61,249 bases of DNA from Massilia sp. Root335 (GCF_001425685.1 NZ_LMCY01000003.1:60388-121636); one strand, 5' to 3'. Shown: positions 43,762 to 58,500, numbered from the stretch's first letter. Program-made: numbers and translations. Notes: a model not told the origin generated them from the sequence alone.

Positions 43762-45402
43762 ATGCCCGCTTCCCTCTTCCGTACCTGCGCCGCCCCCCTT
43801 GCCGCCGCGCTCCTGCTGGGCGCCGCGAGCGCGGGCGCCCGGGCGCAATCCGCGCCGCCCGTGGCCGAGGCCCCGCTGCGTGCCCACCTGTCCTTCCTCG
43901 CCGACGACCTGCTGGAAGGCCGCGGCACGGGCCAGCGCGGCGGCGCGCTCACCGTGCGCTACCTCGAGACCCAGGCCGCCGTGCTGGGCCTGCGCCCGCT
44001 GGCCGACGGCGGCTACCGCCAGAAGGTCGAACTGGTCGGCCAGAAGACCCTGCCCGCCAGCACGCTGCGCTTCGAGGCCGGCGGCAAGACCCTGCCCGCG
44101 ACGTTCGGCAAGGACGTCGTGTACGCCAACGCCGCCGGCACCACGGCCACGCACGTGACGGTGCCCCTCGTCTTCGTCGGCTACGGCATCGACGCGCCCG
44201 GCGAGCACTGGAACGATTTCGACGGCGCCGACGTGAAGGGCAAGCTGCTCGTCGCGATGGTCAACGATCCGCAGCCCACGGCCGCGGAGCCCGACCGCTT
44301 CGGCGGCAAGTCGCTCACGTGGTACGGGCGCTGGGCGTATAAATTCGAGGAAGCCGTGCGCCAGGGCGCTGCGGGCATCCTGCTGATCCACACGACCGCA
44401 TCCGCTTCCTACCCGTGGAGCGTGCCTGTGAACAGCTTCTCGCACGAGCAATTCCACCTGGCGGGCCCCGGCAACGCGCTGCAGGGCTGGATCAGCGAAG
44501 ACATGGCGCGCACGCTGTTCGCGCAGGCCGGCCAGGACCTCGACACGCTGCGTGCCCGCGCCGAGGTGCGCGGCTTCAGGCCGGTGCCGCTCGACGCCCG
44601 CATCGACGCCGACGTACAGAGCGCCGTGCGCACGATCGTCGAGTACAACGTGGCCGGCATCGTGCCCGGCAGCGATCCGAAGCTGCGCGACCAGGCCGTC
44701 ATCTATTCCGCGCACTGGGACCACCTGGGCATCGACCCGGACAACGGCAAGCCGGATCACATCTGGAACGGCGCCATCGACAACGCCTCCGGCACGGCCG
44801 CCCTGCTCGCGATGGCCCAGGCCGCCGTCCGGCATCCGGCGAAGCGCACCCAGATCTTCCTGTGGCCCTGCGCGGAAGAGCAAGGCCTGCTGGGCAGCCT
44901 CGCCTACGTCCGCAATCCGGTGTGGGCGCTGGCCAGGACAGCCGCCGACCTGAACCTGGACAGCATGAACTTCGTCGGCCGCACGCGCGACATGGGCGTG
45001 GCCGGCGCCGAGCGCAGCTCGCTGTATGCGACGTCGGAACGGGTGGCCAGGGCGATGGGCCTGCACCTGGCCGCGCCCGTGCCGGACCTCGGCGGCGCCT
45101 ATTTCCGTGCCGACCACTTCAGCTTCGCCAAGGCCGGCGTCCCCGCCTTCAACGTCGGCTCCGCCGTGTTTTCCGGCGACGGCCGTTTCGAGTTCGAGCA
45201 CGACCAGGCGGCGGGAGGCGCGAAGATGCGCGCCTTCACGAAGGACTACCACCAGGTCAGCGACCAGTACGACCCGGCGTGGGACTTGTCGGGCATGGTG
45301 CAGCAGGCGCAATTCACGCTGAACCTCGGCTATGCGGTGGCCAATGCGCCGTCGATGCCGGCGTGGAAGGCAGGCGAGGCGTACGGCAAGGTCAAACGCT
45401 GA
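43762..45402 (+). CDS. M28-family zinc metallopeptidase, secreted
   Basis: A 546-residue exported aminopeptidase-like enzyme of the M28 family. A signal peptide runs to about residue 28 (PLAAALLLGAASAGARA). A PA insert follows (about residues 125-250). The M28 catalytic domain holds all ligands: SAHWDHLG (His/Asp), GAIDNASGTAALLAMA (bridging Asp), CAEEQGLLGSLAY (catalytic Glu pair), NLDSMNFVG (Asp) and KDYHQVSDQYDP (His). The start at 43762 has CAGGAG upstream; 14 more in-frame residues upstream lack it. It ends 2 bp before the converging immunity gene. Confidence 0.93.
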   Translation: MPASLFRTCAAPLAAALLLGAASAGARAQSAPPVAEAPLRAHLSFLADDLLEGRGTGQRGGALTVRYLETQAAVLGLRPLADGGYRQKVELVGQKTLPASTLRFEAGGKTLPATFGKDVVYANAAGTTATHVTVPLVFVGYGIDAPGEHWNDFDGADVKGKLLVAMVNDPQPTAAEPDRFGGKSLTWYGRWAYKFEEAVRQGAAGILLIHTTASASYPWSVPVNSFSHEQFHLAGPGNALQGWISEDMARTLFAQAGQDLDTLRARAEVRGFRPVPLDARIDADVQSAVRTIVEYNVAGIVPGSDPKLRDQAVIYSAHWDHLGIDPDNGKPDHIWNGAIDNASGTAALLAMAQAAVRHPAKRTQIFLWPCAEEQGLLGSLAYVRNPVWALARTAADLNLDSMNFVGRTRDMGVAGAERSSLYATSERVARAMGLHLAAPVPDLGGAYFRADHFSFAKAGVPAFNVGSAVFSGDGRFEFEHDQAAGGAKMRAFTKDYHQVSDQYDPAWDLSGMVQQAQFTLNLGYAVANAPSMPAWKAGEAYGKVKR

Positions 45403-45404
45403 CG

Positions 45405-46475
45405 TCAGTGCGGCCGTGCCGCCGGCCGCACGCGCAGGCTGGACGCGATCCGGTCCCACAACGCCATCGCGGCGGGCGCCGACAGCGACGACGGGGCCGG
45501 CCCGCCGTCGCCCCGCCCCGTCACCATGGCCAGCCTGATGTCCGGCACGAGCACGTTGTCTTCGGTGCCGTTCAGCTCCCATTCGAAGCCGTAGACGAAC
45601 ACGCCGTTCGACTCGATCACCTGCCGCACGAGCTCGTCGCCGGCGAAACCGGCGATGGTGCGCGGCGCGGCGCGCAGTTCCGTGGCGAGCAGGTTCAACG
45701 CGGCCGGGCGCCGCGCGCGCGATACGGCGTTACGTTCGAGCAGCGTACGGGGATCGGGCCTGGTGCCGGCGATGGTGTCGACGTTGATCCCGATGTCCGG
45801 GTGGCCGGGCAGGCCGACGGCCATCGTGATGCGCTCGCCCTGCTTCGCGGTGAGGGGTTCCCGGACGTAGGCGCGGTCGAGGCAGAAGCCGGGGTCGGTG
45901 GGGATACGGTTGGCGGGGTTGGGGACGAGCTGGGACACGAGCCTGGGCAGGTTCGCCGCGAGATCGGGATCGTAGTCCTTTGCCGTGAGGTCGATGCTGA
46001 CGCCGTTGCCGTGGACGTGGGCTTCGAGGGCGACGCCTTCGTAGTGGTAGCGCTCGATTGTTAAACCGTCCGATTCCGTTCCTTCGGAGACGTTTCGGCT
46101 ATGCACGAAAATCTTTCCTGCCAGACCGCTCTCCGTCTTGACCTCGCTGACCGCCTCCATATTCTTATTCCCGCCCAGCCGGTCGGGCTTGGCGCGAATT
46201 TCCGCTTCGCGCGCTGCCACCCGCTTGGTGAACGCTTCCTCGCTTTCGGCAAACGCATCGATGTCGAAGCCCTCGATCCATTGCCCGTACAGTTCCACCT
46301 GCGCTTCTTTCGGCAAATCGATCAAGATCCTGCCGACGCACACCGTTTTCATCTCTCCGGTCATTTTCATCACCTTGTACGTGTCCCACACGGCGCCGGT
46401 GGCCCACGTGGCTGCCAGGGCTGCAACCACGGCGGCGACGGCCCGAATCCATTTCCGTTTGAAATCTCTGTTCAT
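45405..46475 (-). CDS. Tli4-like T6SS immunity protein
   Basis: A 356-residue protein with an N-terminal membrane or signal segment (WIRAVAAVVAALAATWATGA), followed by EMKTVCVGRILIDLPKEAQV, EAFTKRVAAREAEIRAKP and RYHYEGVALEAHVHGN. These resemble the Tli4-family immunity proteins that block periplasmic lipase effectors. The C-terminal part contains FCLDRAYVREPL and VFVYGFEWELNGTEDN, also fitting that family. The ATG overlaps the stop of the upstream lipase gene (ATGA), and AGGGA precedes it, so it is made together with the lipase. No lipoprotein cysteine is seen. Family call is by recognition only. Confidence 0.72.
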   Translation of the reverse strand: MNRDFKRKWIRAVAAVVAALAATWATGAVWDTYKVMKMTGEMKTVCVGRILIDLPKEAQVELYGQWIEGFDIDAFAESEEAFTKRVAAREAEIRAKPDRLGGNKNMEAVSEVKTESGLAGKIFVHSRNVSEGTESDGLTIERYHYEGVALEAHVHGNGVSIDLTAKDYDPDLAANLPRLVSQLVPNPANRIPTDPGFCLDRAYVREPLTAKQGERITMAVGLPGHPDIGINVDTIAGTRPDPRTLLERNAVSRARRPAALNLLATELRAAPRTIAGFAGDELVRQVIESNGVFVYGFEWELNGTEDNVLVPDIRLAMVTGRGDGGPAPSSLSAPAAMALWDRIASSLRVRPAARPH

Positions 46476-48145
46476 GGCATTCCCTGGACGATCCTGACGA
46501 CCAACCGAAGCGTCAGCATCAGCATGTCGTCGTTCTTGTACGAGCCTTGGTGGTCGTAGCCGCGCGTCTCGAACAGGTGCTCGACCTTGCCCGCCGGCCC
46601 GGCGCCGGACTGGTAGGGCACCGTGCGGTCACCACATGCATCCGGAGGCTCGGGCCGGAAGAACATCGTGCTGCCCGGTTCGATCTCGACGCGCCGGCCT
46701 CCTTCAGAAGCATTGCCGGCGAATCGGGCCTTGGTAACGTTTGCTGCGGTCAGAACCGTGTGCGCTCCCGATTCCTCTCGTCCAATCCAACGTACGTGTG
46801 CAAAAGCGAGCTGGCTCGAATCGGCACCGTAAAAAGCGTAAGTATTGGGATGGTAATAGTCGCCAAGAACGCCCTTATGGAACCATTCCGCAGTACTTAT
46901 CGCATCTTTAATCGCTTTTGTAATGCCCCCTTTCCTTGCCAGAAATTTGCCTGCCGGATCAGCCAACGCAGGATCGACCAATCGATACCACGTCCGCGTA
47001 TTCCGATAAATATCGTATGGATTCGGCACCGCCTCATTCGGCAAATGCAGGAAATCATGCACGGTCTCACCCCCATCCCCACGCCCCGACGGCTGCGCCA
47101 CGCCCACATGCAGCCACGGCCCCGGATACGAATGAGTCGGCAGCAATTCCAGCGCGCCCGGCGACGTGGCCAGCACCGGCGTGGTGTCGTACGTGGTCTT
47201 CCCGAGGATCATGGCCGTGAACTTGCCCACGATGTCCTGGGCCTCCGTGCCGCACGTCATGCGGCGGTAGGCGGCGGGCGCGCCCAGCGCGGGCATCACG
47301 CCGTGGATCACGCCGGCGATCCGGTCCGGAATGCGCTTCGCGCACGCGCGTGCGACCAGCCCGCCCATCGAGTGCGTGACGACGATGACCCGGTCGCATT
47401 GGCGCTGCATGCCGCGCCATGCCTCGATGATCTCGACGATGCGCCGCTCCAGCCGGCGCGCCGCCTTGTCGCAGCACTCGAGCCAGTTGTAGCCCACCGC
47501 ATAGACCGGGTAATGGTGGCGCGCGTGCTTGTCGAGGTCGGCCTCGGTCAGCGGCTTCATACGCGGCATGCCCCACCTGGCCGGATCGCACGCCATCACT
47601 GCCTGCCAGTGCGGCCGGATCTGGCGCTCGCCGTCGGGGTCGTCGTGCAGGAACGTCTGGTTCAGGCGCGTCTGCAGCGCGCACAGCAGGCCGATGTAGG
47701 AATCGGCGTGCACCTCGCCCCAGCCGCGCTCGCGCGCCAGGGCGGGATGGACGTGCAGGCGCCCGTCCCCGTGCGGGATGTGCGCCGGGCCGCCGTCGTC
47801 GACCTCGATCGTGTCCACATCGAACAGGCGCTGGCGTTGCTTGGGTGTGCAGTTGTCCCACGCAAACGCGTCCCACAGCCCGCCGGGGATCGTATTCGGC
47901 GGGCGCCAGACGGCCTTGCCGGGCTCGACCTCCCGATTCACTTCATCCCGCGTGCGCGGCTGCGCCTTCGCCCTGAGATTCGTGCCCATGATCCCCGGAA
48001 CCACGATGACGGGGATAACACTGCTCGGCGGCATCAACGCCAGGCCGCGTGTCGTGAACGAGACGGGCGTCAGGACAGTGGTGGTCCGCCAGCCGCCATC
48101 GGGCGTGGGGATCAAAGGGGGCAAGGGCCTGGTCGGTTCGCGCAT
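46472..48145 (-). CDS. Putative T6SS lipase effector (alpha/beta-hydrolase)
   Basis: A 557-residue alpha/beta-hydrolase without a signal peptide, as expected for a type VI effector. It shows the oxyanion-type VIPVIVVPGIMGTNLRAKAQ near residue 45, as in LCAT-like lipases, and the nucleophile elbow VVTHSMGGLVARACA (THSMG, Ser near 258), then HGVMPALGAPAAYRRMTCG. A late GDRTVPYQSGAG looks like the Asp region. Coupling to the Tli4-like gene supports a Tle4-like phospholipase role, toxic in the recipient periplasm. No VgrG, PAAR or Hcp gene is nearby. The start is uncertain (ATG at 48145 or 48196, no clear ribosome-binding site). Confidence 0.75.
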   Translation of the reverse strand: MREPTRPLPPLIPTPDGGWRTTTVLTPVSFTTRGLALMPPSSVIPVIVVPGIMGTNLRAKAQPRTRDEVNREVEPGKAVWRPPNTIPGGLWDAFAWDNCTPKQRQRLFDVDTIEVDDGGPAHIPHGDGRLHVHPALARERGWGEVHADSYIGLLCALQTRLNQTFLHDDPDGERQIRPHWQAVMACDPARWGMPRMKPLTEADLDKHARHHYPVYAVGYNWLECCDKAARRLERRIVEIIEAWRGMQRQCDRVIVVTHSMGGLVARACAKRIPDRIAGVIHGVMPALGAPAAYRRMTCGTEAQDIVGKFTAMILGKTTYDTTPVLATSPGALELLPTHSYPGPWLHVGVAQPSGRGDGGETVHDFLHLPNEAVPNPYDIYRNTRTWYRLVDPALADPAGKFLARKGGITKAIKDAISTAEWFHKGVLGDYYHPNTYAFYGADSSQLAFAHVRWIGREESGAHTVLTAANVTKARFAGNASEGGRRVEIEPGSTMFFRPEPPDACGDRTVPYQSGAGPAGKVEHLFETRGYDHQGSYKNDDMLMLTLRLVVRIVQGMP

Positions 48146-48332
48146 GGCGACGGCGGCGATCGTTCGGACGCGGATTGGGACGCGCCATCTTGGCATGCGG
48201 TGCGCGGGCCGCGGTTGAGCGGCCGCAGTGCGCCAAACGATGAGCAAGACTGGCGGCGGCCGGGCCGGCCGGGTAATATCGTGTGATGAGGCAATACCAT
48301 GCCTCGCACACGACCTCGACCACAGGACATCC

Positions 48333-50129
48333 ATGAAGCAGACCTTGCTTGCCGCCACCCTTTTGCTCGCCCTCTCGCCCCCGATCGCGCCGCCGGCACT
48401 CGCCGCGCCGGCGCCCGCTTCCGCGAAAGCGGCGACCCGCGCCGACAAGCAGTTCCAGGCCATCTACCGGGCCGAGTGGCAATGGCGCGTCAAGCAGCGG
48501 CTCGCGTGGGACGAGGACGAGCCGCGCGACGCCGGCGCCGAACTGCCCTGGGTCGACGCGCGCACGCAGGCCGCGCGCCTCGCGCAGTGGCAAGGCGTGC
48601 TGCGGCGGCTGGACGGCGTCCGCGCGGCAGACCTGGCGCCGCTTGAACGCATCAACTACGCGGTGTACCGCGCGCAGATCGCCGCGTTCGTGGAGGCCCA
48701 GCGCTTCCGCGAATTCGAACAGCCCGTGAACGCGGACAGCGCGTTCTGGTCCGACATCGCCTACATCGCGCGCCGCCCGCTCAAGACCGCGGCGGAATAC
48801 CGCGCCTATCTGGGCCAGTTGGGCGACCTGCCCCGCTACTTCGGCGAGGAACTGGACAATTTGCGGGCCGGCCTCGCGCGCGGCTTCACGCCGCCGCAGG
48901 TCACCCTGGCCGGCCGCGACGCGCCGCTGCTGAACATCGTGAACGCGAAGAACCCGGAGGACACGGTGTGGTACACGCCATTCAAGGCGATGCCGGCGAC
49001 AATCCCCGCGGACGAACAGGCGCGCCTGCGCGCGCAGGGCGTCGCGCTGATCGAGAGCGCCGTCAAACCGGCCTATGCCCAGGCCCTCGCATTCTTCCGC
49101 GACGAGTACGTCCCCAAGGCCCGCACGACCCTCGCGGCCGAGAGCCTGCCGGACGGGAAAGCGTATTACCAGTCGAAGATCGTCGAGTACACGACGACGT
49201 CGCTGAGCGCGCAGCGGATCCACGCCATCGGCCTGAGCGAGATGGCGAAGATCCGCGCCGAGATGCAGCACACGATGGAGCAAGCCGGCTTCAAGGGCGA
49301 CCTGCCCGCGTTCCTCGCCTTCCTGCGCAGCGACCCGCAGTTCTACGCGAAGACGCCGCAGGAATTGCTGATGCGCGCCGCCTGGATCGCCAAGAAATTC
49401 GACGGCAAGGCCGACCAGTACTTCGGCTACCTGCCGCGCCGCCGCTTTTCCATCGTGCCCGTGCCGCCGGACCAGGCGCCCTATTACACGTCGGCGCGCG
49501 GCGGGCCGGGCATCTACCTCGTCAACACGTACGACCTGCCGGCGCGCGCGCTGTACAGCCTTCCCGCGCTGACCCTGCACGAATCGGCGCCGGGCCACGC
49601 GTTCCAGATGCCGGTGGCGCTGGAACAGCACGGCGTGCCGCCGTTCCGCCGCGCGTACATCTCGGCGTACGGCGAAGGCTGGGCCCTGTACTGCGAACGC
49701 CTGGGCAGCGAGATGGGGATGTACGAAACGCCGTACGAAACGTTCGGCATGCTGAGCTACCAGGCCTGGCGCGCCGCCCGCCTCGTCGTCGACACGGGCA
49801 TCCACGCGATGGGCTGGACGCGCGCGCAGGCGCAGGCCTATTTGCACGACAACACAGCGCTGTCCGACCACGAGATCGAGACGGAGGTGGACCGCTACAT
49901 CTCCTGGCCGGGACAGGCGCTGTCGTACTACCTGGGGGAGATGGCGATCATGGAAGCGCGCAGGAAAGCCGAGGCGGCGCTGGGCGAAAAATTCGACATC
50001 CGCGCCTTCCACGACACGGTGCTGCAGCTGGGCTCCGTGCCGTTGCCGGTGTTGCAGGCGCGGATCGATACGTTCATCGCGGAAGGCGGGAAGTCGCCGT
50101 ATCCGGCCGACACGCGATCGTCAGAATAA
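48333..50129 (+). CDS. DUF885-family exported metalloprotein
   Basis: A 598-residue protein with an N-terminal signal peptide (LLAATLLLALSPPIAPPALA) and the DUF885 zinc-binding motif ALTLHESAPGHAFQMP near residue 415, with HESAPGH as metal site. Later come ISAYGEGWALYCERLGSEMG and ISWPGQALSYYLGEMAIMEA, typical of the family. These proteins are probably carboxypeptidase-like peptidases, but the substrate is not known. AGGA precedes the ATG at 48333. Its end overlaps the convergent barrel-protein gene by 9 bp. Confidence 0.88.
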   Translation: MKQTLLAATLLLALSPPIAPPALAAPAPASAKAATRADKQFQAIYRAEWQWRVKQRLAWDEDEPRDAGAELPWVDARTQAARLAQWQGVLRRLDGVRAADLAPLERINYAVYRAQIAAFVEAQRFREFEQPVNADSAFWSDIAYIARRPLKTAAEYRAYLGQLGDLPRYFGEELDNLRAGLARGFTPPQVTLAGRDAPLLNIVNAKNPEDTVWYTPFKAMPATIPADEQARLRAQGVALIESAVKPAYAQALAFFRDEYVPKARTTLAAESLPDGKAYYQSKIVEYTTTSLSAQRIHAIGLSEMAKIRAEMQHTMEQAGFKGDLPAFLAFLRSDPQFYAKTPQELLMRAAWIAKKFDGKADQYFGYLPRRRFSIVPVPPDQAPYYTSARGGPGIYLVNTYDLPARALYSLPALTLHESAPGHAFQMPVALEQHGVPPFRRAYISAYGEGWALYCERLGSEMGMYETPYETFGMLSYQAWRAARLVVDTGIHAMGWTRAQAQAYLHDNTALSDHEIETEVDRYISWPGQALSYYLGEMAIMEARRKAEAALGEKFDIRAFHDTVLQLGSVPLPVLQARIDTFIAEGGKSPYPADTRSSE

Positions 50130-50609
50130 CCTGACCTTCAGCTGCACGGAAATCCCGCCGTACAGACGGTCCTTGTAGCTGGGGATCACGCCGACGTTCA
50201 CACCAACGCGCCGGTACTCGTACGTGAACGTCGGCACGACGGCCGGAAACCAGCCGCGGTCGCGCATCTTCGGATAGCCGTCGAACGCCGCGATGGCCGC
50301 GCCCAGGCGCACGGGACCCAGCGCGTACGGCTGCCACAACACGCCCGCGTAATTCGAATAAAAGCGGTCGCTGTTGACGAAGCGCCCGGCGGCGGCCGCC
50401 ATCGTGTCGGAAAACCGGTATTCGACGCCGATGCCGCGATTGCCGCCGTTGAGGTTCTTGTCCCGGTCGAAGTGATACGTGGCGAAGCCGCTGTCGACCC
50501 ACAGCTCGCGCTGCGGGTCGGCCGGGATCTTCGTGAACAGGTCGTCGGCGTGCGCGCCCGCGCCGGCGCAAGCCAGTGTCAGCACGGCGATGAGGCGGTG
50601 CGGCTTCAA
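50121..50609 (-). CDS. Small outer-membrane beta-barrel-like protein
   Basis: A 162-residue precursor with signal peptide ([16 protein letters not shown]) and a mature part of alternating aromatic and hydrophobic strands: [68 protein letters not shown]. It ends in VQLKVRLF, the terminal-aromatic signal for BAM recognition. An eight-strand barrel is likely. It resembles small barrel proteins annotated with uncertain functions. PagP catalytic residues were not confirmed. Its ATG overlaps the def stop by ATGA, so it is downstream in the def transcript. Confidence 0.75.
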   Translation of the reverse strand: MKPHRLIAVLTLACAGAGAHADDLFTKIPADPQRELWVDSGFATYHFDRDKNLNGGNRGIGVEYRFSDTMAAAAGRFVNSDRFYSNYAGVLWQPYALGPVRLGAAIAAFDGYPKMRDRGWFPAVVPTFTYEYRRVGVNVGVIPSYKDRLYGGISVQLKVRLF

Positions 50610-51142
50610 TCGTCGGCCTTCGGGTCGAGATCGGGGAACATCACTTCGGTGAAGCCGAAGCGGGAAAAATCGCGGATGCGCATGGGGTACAGGATGCCGA
50701 GCAGATGGTCGACCTCGTGCTGCACGACGCGCGCATGGAAACCGTCGACGTCGCGGCTGATCGGCCGGCCGTACTGGTCGACGCCCTCGTAGTGCAGGCG
50801 CGTGTAGCGCGGCACGCTGCCGCGCAGGCCCGGCACCGACAGGCAGCCTTCGAAGCCCTCTTCCATCTCGTCCGACAAGGGCTTCAGCACAGGGTTGATC
50901 AGCACCGTCTCCGGCACGGCCGGCGCGTCCGGATAGCGCTGGTTCTTGCCGAAGCCGAAGATCACGAGCTGCAGGTTGACGCCGATCTGCGGCGCGGCGA
51001 GGCCCGCGCCGTTCACGGCGTGCATCGTCTCGAACATGTCGGCGACGAGCGCGTGCAGCTCGGGCGTGTCGAAGTCGCGCACGGGTTCGGCCACGCGCAG
51101 CAGGCGCGGGTCGCCCATCTTGAGGATATCGCGGATCGTCAT
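50606..51142 (-). CDS. def: Peptide deformylase
   Basis: Removes the N-formyl group from initiator methionine. The 178-residue protein contains the three catalytic motifs [18 protein letters not shown] (metal cysteine) and QHEVDHLLG (HExxH metal site). The start at 51142 matches [15 protein letters not shown], the expected N-terminus. The longer upstream frame was rejected. It overlaps galU by ATGA. This copy is outside the usual def-fmt pair, so a second def may exist elsewhere. Confidence 0.95.
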   Translation of the reverse strand: MTIRDILKMGDPRLLRVAEPVRDFDTPELHALVADMFETMHAVNGAGLAAPQIGVNLQLVIFGFGKNQRYPDAPAVPETVLINPVLKPLSDEMEEGFEGCLSVPGLRGSVPRYTRLHYEGVDQYGRPISRDVDGFHARVVQHEVDHLLGILYPMRIRDFSRFGFTEVMFPDLDPKADD

Positions 51143-52029
51143 GTCGGCAGGCCCGCGCACAACTGCGTCAGGAATTCGCGGTAGCCTTCGGCCGTCTCCG
51201 GGTGCTTCATGCCGATGGCGGCCGTGGCCTTCAGGTAGCCGAGCTTGGAGCCGCAGTCGTAGCGGGTGCCGGCATAGCGGTACGCGAGTACGCGTTCGCG
51301 CGTCATCAAGGAGGCGATGCCGTCGGTCAGCTGGATCTCGCCGCCCGCCCCCGTGCCCAGGTTTTCCAGGTGCTCGAAGATCGCGCCCGACAGCACGTAG
51401 CGGCCCACGACGGCCAGGGTCGACGGCGCGTCCTCGGGCTTCGGCTTCTCGACGATGCCGGAGACGAGCTCCAGGTCCGGCCGGTAGGCGCTCGCGCTGA
51501 CGACGCCGTACTGGCGGGTGTGCGCGCGCGGTACGTCCTGCACCGCGAGCACGCTGCATTTCTCGTAGCCGTACAGGTCCGTCATCTGCGCCAGCACGGG
51601 CTTGTGGCCCTCGGCCGTGTCCATGAAGTCGTCGGCCAGCAGCACGGCGAACGGCTCGTTGCCGATCACGGGACGCGCGCACAGCACGGCGTGGCCCAGG
51701 CCCAGCGCGGCCGGCTGGCGGATGTAGATGCAGTTGACGTTCTTCGGGATCACCTGCTGCACGAGCTTCAGCAATTCATTCTTGCCGGCCGCTTCCAGCT
51801 CGGATTCCAGTTCGTAGGCCTTGTCGAAATGGTCTTCGATGGCGCGCTTGTTCCGGCCCGTGATGAACACCAGTTCCGTGACGCCGGCGGCGACCGCCTC
51901 CTCGACCGCGTACTGGATCAGCGGCTTGTCGACGATGGGCAGCATTTCCTTCGGCTGCGCCTTGGTGGCCGGCAGGAAGCGGCTGCCGAGGCCTGCGACC
52001 GGGAATACGGCTTTCTTGATTACGGTCAT
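51139..52029 (-). CDS. galU: UTP-glucose-1-phosphate uridylyltransferase
   Basis: Makes UDP-glucose for exopolysaccharide, LPS and trehalose. The 296-residue protein has the nucleotidyltransferase motif [45 protein letters not shown] (metal-binding aspartate) and [17 protein letters not shown], with VEKPKP. AGG precedes the start. It lies 11 bp after ligA. Confidence 0.97.
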   Translation of the reverse strand: MTVIKKAVFPVAGLGSRFLPATKAQPKEMLPIVDKPLIQYAVEEAVAAGVTELVFITGRNKRAIEDHFDKAYELESELEAAGKNELLKLVQQVIPKNVNCIYIRQPAALGLGHAVLCARPVIGNEPFAVLLADDFMDTAEGHKPVLAQMTDLYGYEKCSVLAVQDVPRAHTRQYGVVSASAYRPDLELVSGIVEKPKPEDAPSTLAVVGRYVLSGAIFEHLENLGTGAGGEIQLTDGIASLMTRERVLAYRYAGTRYDCGSKLGYLKATAAIGMKHPETAEGYREFLTQLCAGLPT

Positions 52030-52039
52030 TCGTGCTCCG

Positions 52040-55591
<3,552 letters not shown>

Positions 55592-55595
<4 letters not shown>

Positions 55596-58500
55596 GCTGC
55601 TTGTGCCTCAGTAGCGAAATTCGCGGCGGACTCCATGTCCACCGCCACGATGCGCGACACGCCCTGCTCCTGCATCGTCACACCGATCAGTTGGTTGGCC
55701 ATCTCCATCGCGATCTTGTTGTGCGAGATGAAGAGGAATTGGGTATGGTCCGACATGCGCTTGACCATGCGGCAGAAGCGCTCGGTATTGGCGTCGTCCA
55801 GCGGCGCGTCGACCTCGTCGAGGAGGCAGAACGGCGCCGGGTTCAGGCGGAACATCGAGAACACGAGCGCGGTCGCCGTCAGCGCCTTTTCGCCGCCGGA
55901 CAGCAGGTGGATCGTCGCGTTCTTCTTGCCCGGCGGCTGGGCCATCACCTGCACGCCGGCGTCGAGGATCTCTTCGCCCGTCATCACGAGCTTCGCCGTG
56001 CCGCCGCCGAACAGGATCGGGAACAGTTCGGAGAAGTTCGCGTTGACGCGGTCGAACGTATCCTGCAGCAGGTCGCGCGATTCGCGGTCGATGCGGCCGA
56101 TCGCGCCTTCCAGCGTGGCGATCGCCTCCTGCAGGTCGTTGTTCTGGGCGTCGAGGAAGCGTTTCCGCTCCGTCGCCTGCGCCAGTTCCTCGACCGCGGC
56201 CAGGTTGACCGCGCCCAGCGCCGCGATGGCGTTCGTCAGGCGCGTCACCTCGCCCTGCAGGTACGACGGCTTCATGTCGGGATCGAGCTTTTCCGCCAGC
56301 ACCGCCTCGTCGGCGCCGGTGGCGGACAGCGCTTCCGCGAACTGTTCCTGGTTCAGGCGCGCGGCCTGCTCCTTGAGCTGCATCTCGGTGATGCGCTCGC
56401 GCTGCGGCTGCAGGCCGCGCTCCGCCTGCATGCGGGCTTCTTCCGCCGCGCGCAGTTGCTGCGTGAGCTGGTCCAGTTCGTGGCGCGCATCGGCCAGGGC
56501 CTTTTCCTGTTCGGTGCGGCGCGCCAGCAGGTCCTGCAGGCCTTCGGCGGCCGCGCCGGATTCCAGCGCTTCCAGTTCCAGCTTGCCGGCGCCGATGCTC
56601 TCCAGGACCTGCGCGGCCTGCTGCTGCGCCGTGGCGATCGTGCGGCGCAGTTCCTCGATGCGCGTGCGCTGCGTCTTTTCCGCGAACACGGCTTCCTGCG
56701 CGGCGCGCTCCAGGTCGCGCAGGCGCTGGCGCGCTTCGGCCAGCACGCGCTCCTGTTCCTGGAACTCGACCTGGCCATCCTCGTGGGCGCCCTGCAGCTC
56801 GGCCAGTTCCATGTCCAGCTCTTCGAACTGCGCTTCCGCTTCGGCCTTGGCCTGGCGCTGCTCCGCTTCCTGCGCGGCGATCTCGTCGAGGTCCGCCGCG
56901 ATCTGGCCGCTGCGCTGGTTGAAGCGCGCCTCGACCTCGGCCTGTTTCACCACCTCGATCTGCAGCGCATGCACTTCGCGCTGCAACGTCGCGACCTTCT
57001 GGCGGCCGTCCTGCAGGCGGCGCTGCAGGTCGCTCACGGCAGCGTCGGCGCGGGTGGCGCGCGTGCGGGCCTCGTCCAGCAGCAGCACCTGGGCGCGCAG
57101 CTGTTTGCCGATGTTGTCGATCTCGTGCTGGCGCGCGAGCACGCCGTCCTGCTCGGCGTCGGCCGCGTAGAAGCGCACGCTGCCGCTCGTGACCATGTGG
57201 CCTTGCGGCGTGACGAAGCAACCGCCCGCCGGCAGCTTGCCGCGCTGGGCGAGCGCGGTGCCGGGATCGTCGGCCGCGTAGACGCCGAACAGCCAGTCGT
57301 CCAGCAGGCCGCGCAGGCCCGGGTCGTTCAGTTTCAGCAGGCTCGCGAACGGCTTCAGGCCGTGGTGGTCGACCGCCGCGCCGCTGCCCGTGGCCGGCGA
57401 ATACAGCGCGAGGCGGGCCGGCGGCGCATCGCCGAAGAAGCCGCGCGCCCAGTCGAGGTTCGACACTTCCAGCGCGCCCGTGCGCTCGCGCAGCACGGAT
57501 TCCAGCGCCGTCTCCCAGCCCGTCTCGATGTCGAGCTTCTGCCACAGGCGCGGCAGCTTGTCCAGTTCGTGCTTCTGCAGCCACGGCTGGACCTTGCCCT
57601 GCGTCTGCACGCGTTCCTGCAACTGGCGCAGCGCGGACAGGCGCGCTTCCAGCTTCGCGTTGGATGCGGACTCCTGCTGGACCAGCGCATGCGCGTCGCG
57701 CCGTTCCTGCTCGACGGCTTCCTGGCGGCTCGCCGCCTCTTCCAGCATCAGGTTCTGCTCTTCCAGCGCCAGCTGCTTTTCTTCGAGCTGCAGGCGCAGG
57801 TTGTCGAGGTGGCCGGCGTCCGGCAGATTCAGGCCGCCGCGCTCCTGCTGCAGGCGCTCGCGCCGGGTGGCGAGGTTCGCGAGGATGTTCGACGCGTTGC
57901 GCTGGTGCGCGGACGACAGTTCGATGCGCTGCTGGATCTGCATGATGCGGGCACGCGATTCGGTCGACTTGTTCTGCGCCTCGCGCCACGCGGCTTCCAT
58001 GTCGGGCAAGCGTTCGTTCTGCGCCTCCGCCGCGATCTGGGCGCCTTCCACGCGCGCGGCCAGTTCTTCGAGGCGGAACTCGGCTTCCTCGATCTGCTCC
58101 TGCGTGTCGTTCGCCTGGTTCAGCCACTGCTCGCGCTGCGCGCTCAAGGTGCCGATCTGGTTCTGCAGGCGCGTGCGCGACTCGACGACGAACTTGATCT
58201 GCGCTTCCAGGCTGCCGATCTCGGAATTGGTCTGGTACAGCGCGCCCTGCGCCACGTGCAGGCGGTCGCCCGTGTCGAAGTGCGCCTGGCGCATGCGCTC
58301 CAGGTCGAGTTCCAGGCTGCGCATCTTCGCGTTCTGCTCTTCCAGCCCGGTCTGCGCCTGCTCCATTTCGAGGAACCAGCGCGTCTGCTCGGCCTTCGCC
58401 TCGTTGCGGCGCAGGAGCCACAGCAGTTTCTGCTTTTCTTCCTGGTCGGCCTGCAGCTGGTGGAAGCGGTTGGCGACGGCCGCCTGCGCTTCCAGCTTGT

